The translations under genes and the position numbers were made by a program. This document shows positions 61,942 to 64,000 of a stretch of 64,000 bases of DNA, piece by piece. Position 1 is the first letter of the stretch; every line of letters begins with the position of its first letter. The notes beneath the pieces are model-generated. The model made no database searches, was not told the DNA's origin, and saw only the letters and a program-made list of their open reading frames with translations. This stretch comes from Riemerella anatipestifer (GTDB taxonomy: Bacteria > Bacteroidota > Bacteroidia > Flavobacteriales > Weeksellaceae). The DNA lies in the NCBI RefSeq assembly GCF_009670965.2, contig NZ_CP073239.1, positions 744,001 through 808,000 of the forward strand. Reading direction: 5' to 3'.

Positions 61942-64000
61942 ATGAAAAAGACTTATTTTTTACTCGGAATTTTGGTTTCTACAACCGTATTTTCACAAAC
62001 TACTGCGAAAACCGATTCTACTAAAACTAAAAAACTAGAAGAAGTTACGCTCACTAAGAAATTTATTCAGCAAAAATCTGATAGAATGGTGTACAATGTA
62101 GCAGCATCTCCTGCAGCTAAAGGGAATACGGTTTTGGAACTTCTGCAAAAAACACCAACCGTTACTACTACAGATGGGAAAGAGTTTAAAATTTTAGGAA
62201 AGTCTAACACCACCATCTTCATCAACGGAAGAAAAGCAAATATGAATACTGATGCTTTGCTAGCTCTACTAAAAAACACTCCTTCTGAAAACATTTCTAA
62301 GATAGAAGTTATTAGCCTTCCTGGTAGCGAGTACAATGTGGAAGGAGACACAGGCATCATTAACATCGTTATGAAAAAGAAGAATACCGATGGTTTTAAT
62401 GGAGTTCTAAGAATGGAAAACGAACAAGCATTTTATAATAATACTTCGTCTAACCTCAGCTTAAACTACAGAAAAAATAAACTCGGCATAAGCACAAGCT
62501 TAGGGTATGGCGAAGACAACTATAAACAAAAGTTTACGATAGAGAACGGAACCTCTATAACCAAAACTCTTAGCCTTGTGGATATTGATATGCCTTCTCA
62601 AAGAACTAATTTCAATATTACCGCAGATTATGAACTTACTGAAAAGAGTAACTTAAACTTCAGTTTTAATTCTGGGCTTTCTTTTCAGAAAGAAGGCAAA
62701 ACTACTTCTAACAACCAAGACTTCATCAATGGAAATTTATTCCAAATACGCCCATCGGAAGGCCTAGAGAAAGAAAACACTCAAAATTTCTCTACCGCTC
62801 TTAACTATGATTTAAAAACAGATAAAAATGGGAGCACTCTAAAAATCAACCTATCTCACCTCAAGTTTAACCGAGAAAACAATAGCAATTTTCTATTTTA
62901 TTCTGGAGTAGACAATAATGCCGTTTCTCTTAACTCGGCTATGAATCAAGAGGCACCTCAAAACATCAATAATACCTCTGGATTTTTAGATTATATTTGG
63001 AAACTCAAAGATAATTCTACTCTATCCATAGGTGGAAACTTTAGCACTACCAAAACAGATAACAATACTATTTTTGATATTGCCGCTTCGGATTTAGTAT
63101 TTTATAGAAATAATGCACTGAGTAACCATTTTATTTATCAAGAAAATATAGGTGCTTTCTATACTAATTACGAGAGAAATTTTGGCGAAAAACTTTCTAC
63201 AAAAGTAGGCTTACGATACGAAATGACTGCTACAAAAGGTGATGTGGAAGGAAAAAATGACCCTTATTATCATTTCAAAAATAATTACAGTAACTTACTT
63301 CCGTTCCTTAATTTAGCTTATCAGGCTAATGACAATCATTCTATCAGCTACTCTTTTTCTAGCCGAGTACGAAGACCTTCGTTTTGGGAGCTCAACCCTG
63401 TAAGAATGTACTCAACGGAAACTAACTTTGTGCAAAACAACCCCTTTATGAAAGCATCTACCAGCTACAACCAACAGCTAATGTATATGTTTAAAAGTAC
63501 TTATTTCCTAAGTCTTAGCCAAAACTATACTAAAGATGCAACCACCCAAATACCTTTACAAAAAACCAATGGCAACATTACGGAGCTGAGATATATAAGA
63601 ACTAACTATGGTAACAAAAACCAGCTATCTGCAAGTATAGGTATGCAAAAAGCTTTCTTTAATGGTAGATGGATGGGAAGTTTTAACGCTACTGGAGTTT
63701 ATACTCGTTTTAGTGGTAGTGTAAGCAAAGACCCTTTAACTCAAGAAGTTTTCCCTACTTATATTGTGGATAGAACTACCGAATATCTAGTATTAAGTTC
63801 TAACAACCAAATTGCTCTTAACAAAGCCAAAAATCTTTGGTTAGATGTAGATTACTTTTGGGTTTCTAAACAAAAAATGGAAATAGGAACTATCGGTGCT
63901 CTACAAAGGCTAGACCTTTCCATAAAAAAGAATTGGGAAAACTGGACTTTTCGTTTTACGGTGAATGATGTTTTCAATACAATGGGATACATTCATATAA
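61942..64000 (+). CDS. TonB-dependent-receptor-like outer-membrane barrel protein (partial)
   Basis: Open from ATG 61942 to the window end, 686 codons so far. Signal peptide MKKTYFLLGILVSTTVFS, then a plug domain: KLEEVTLTKKFIQQKSDRMVY-type start, GNTVLELLQKTPTV, TTIFINGRKANM, ISKIEVISLPGSEYNVEGD and GIINIVMKKK. From about residue 150 it is all beta strands with alternating polar/aromatic residues, as in outer-membrane beta-barrels. It lacks the carboxypeptidase-like front domain usual in this group. It likely takes up or binds a ligand at the outer membrane; the ligand is unknown. Confidence 0.88.
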   Translation, partial: MKKTYFLLGILVSTTVFSQTTAKTDSTKTKKLEEVTLTKKFIQQKSDRMVYNVAASPAAKGNTVLELLQKTPTVTTTDGKEFKILGKSNTTIFINGRKANMNTDALLALLKNTPSENISKIEVISLPGSEYNVEGDTGIINIVMKKKNTDGFNGVLRMENEQAFYNNTSSNLSLNYRKNKLGISTSLGYGEDNYKQKFTIENGTSITKTLSLVDIDMPSQRTNFNITADYELTEKSNLNFSFNSGLSFQKEGKTTSNNQDFINGNLFQIRPSEGLEKENTQNFSTALNYDLKTDKNGSTLKINLSHLKFNRENNSNFLFYSGVDNNAVSLNSAMNQEAPQNINNTSGFLDYIWKLKDNSTLSIGGNFSTTKTDNNTIFDIAASDLVFYRNNALSNHFIYQENIGAFYTNYERNFGEKLSTKVGLRYEMTATKGDVEGKNDPYYHFKNNYSNLLPFLNLAYQANDNHSISYSFSSRVRRPSFWELNPVRMYSTETNFVQNNPFMKASTSYNQQLMYMFKSTYFLSLSQNYTKDATTQIPLQKTNGNITELRYIRTNYGNKNQLSASIGMQKAFFNGRWMGSFNATGVYTRFSGSVSKDPLTQEVFPTYIVDRTTEYLVLSSNNQIALNKAKNLWLDVDYFWVSKQKMEIGTIGALQRLDLSIKKNWENWTFRFTVNDVFNTMGYIHI

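Overview
The window is AT-rich, densely coded DNA from a member of the Bacteroidota, most likely the Flavobacteriia and probably a Weeksellaceae relative (Riemerella/Chryseobacterium-like). This rests on the TATCTTTG-type (TAnnTTTG) -7 promoter boxes, the acpP-fabF-rnc-IPExxxVDY-pyk order, an S46 dipeptidyl peptidase, secreted proteins of the 'VGINTP..ATLDI' type, and OmpA/TonB-type barrel proteins. Species identity is inference.

Layout. 1-8 kb: edge of an unknown gene, leuS, a family 2 glycosyltransferase, a DegP/HtrA protease, and a tight operon of a U32-family (TrhP-like) protein, a ferredoxin and 5-formyl-THF cyclo-ligase. 8-20 kb: a membrane-anchored HTH-like protein with a lipoprotein partner, an Ala-rich lipoprotein, serS, a lipoprotein, tilS, dsbD, a GC-rich structured-looking element (15.6-15.7 kb), an alpha/beta hydrolase, a pair of paralogous membrane proteins and an aldehyde dehydrogenase. 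19.3-23.5 kb: the pyk/rnc/fabF/acpP operon. 23.6-28.1 kb: an accessory island of decaying genes: a porin pseudogene, small secreted proteins, relics of an HExxH metallopeptidase next to an intact copy with its lipoprotein, then an array of 21-bp dyad repeats beside a small helical protein of unknown function. 28.4-31 kb: a flippase divergent from two membrane proteins. 31-37 kb: an Fe-S electron-transfer pair, an MCE (MlaD) protein and a PpiD-type chaperone. 37-39 kb: LPS/surface-sugar genes. 39-45 kb: rocD, then pdxA-yceD-rpmF-accB-accC. 44.6-55 kb: ribE, a sensor kinase, trmN6, ftsE, rpmH, nrnA, DPP7, menD, sodC, tadA, msrB. 55-60 kb: a 1410-residue secreted beta-propeller/PKD/LamG-like protein and its small secreted neighbour. 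60.4-60.8 kb: tmRNA. 60.9-64 kb: a carboxypeptidase-regulatory-like protein and a TonB-dependent-type barrel protein cut by the window end.

Most of the window is ordinary housekeeping. The two places that could hold an undescribed system are the 21-bp repeat array with its 167-residue neighbour (27.39-28.13 kb) and the lipoprotein/metallopeptidase cluster with repeated C-terminal relics alternating with small secreted proteins (24.1-27.3 kb), which looks like a polymorphic toxin/immunity locus in decay. Neither function is shown by sequence alone.
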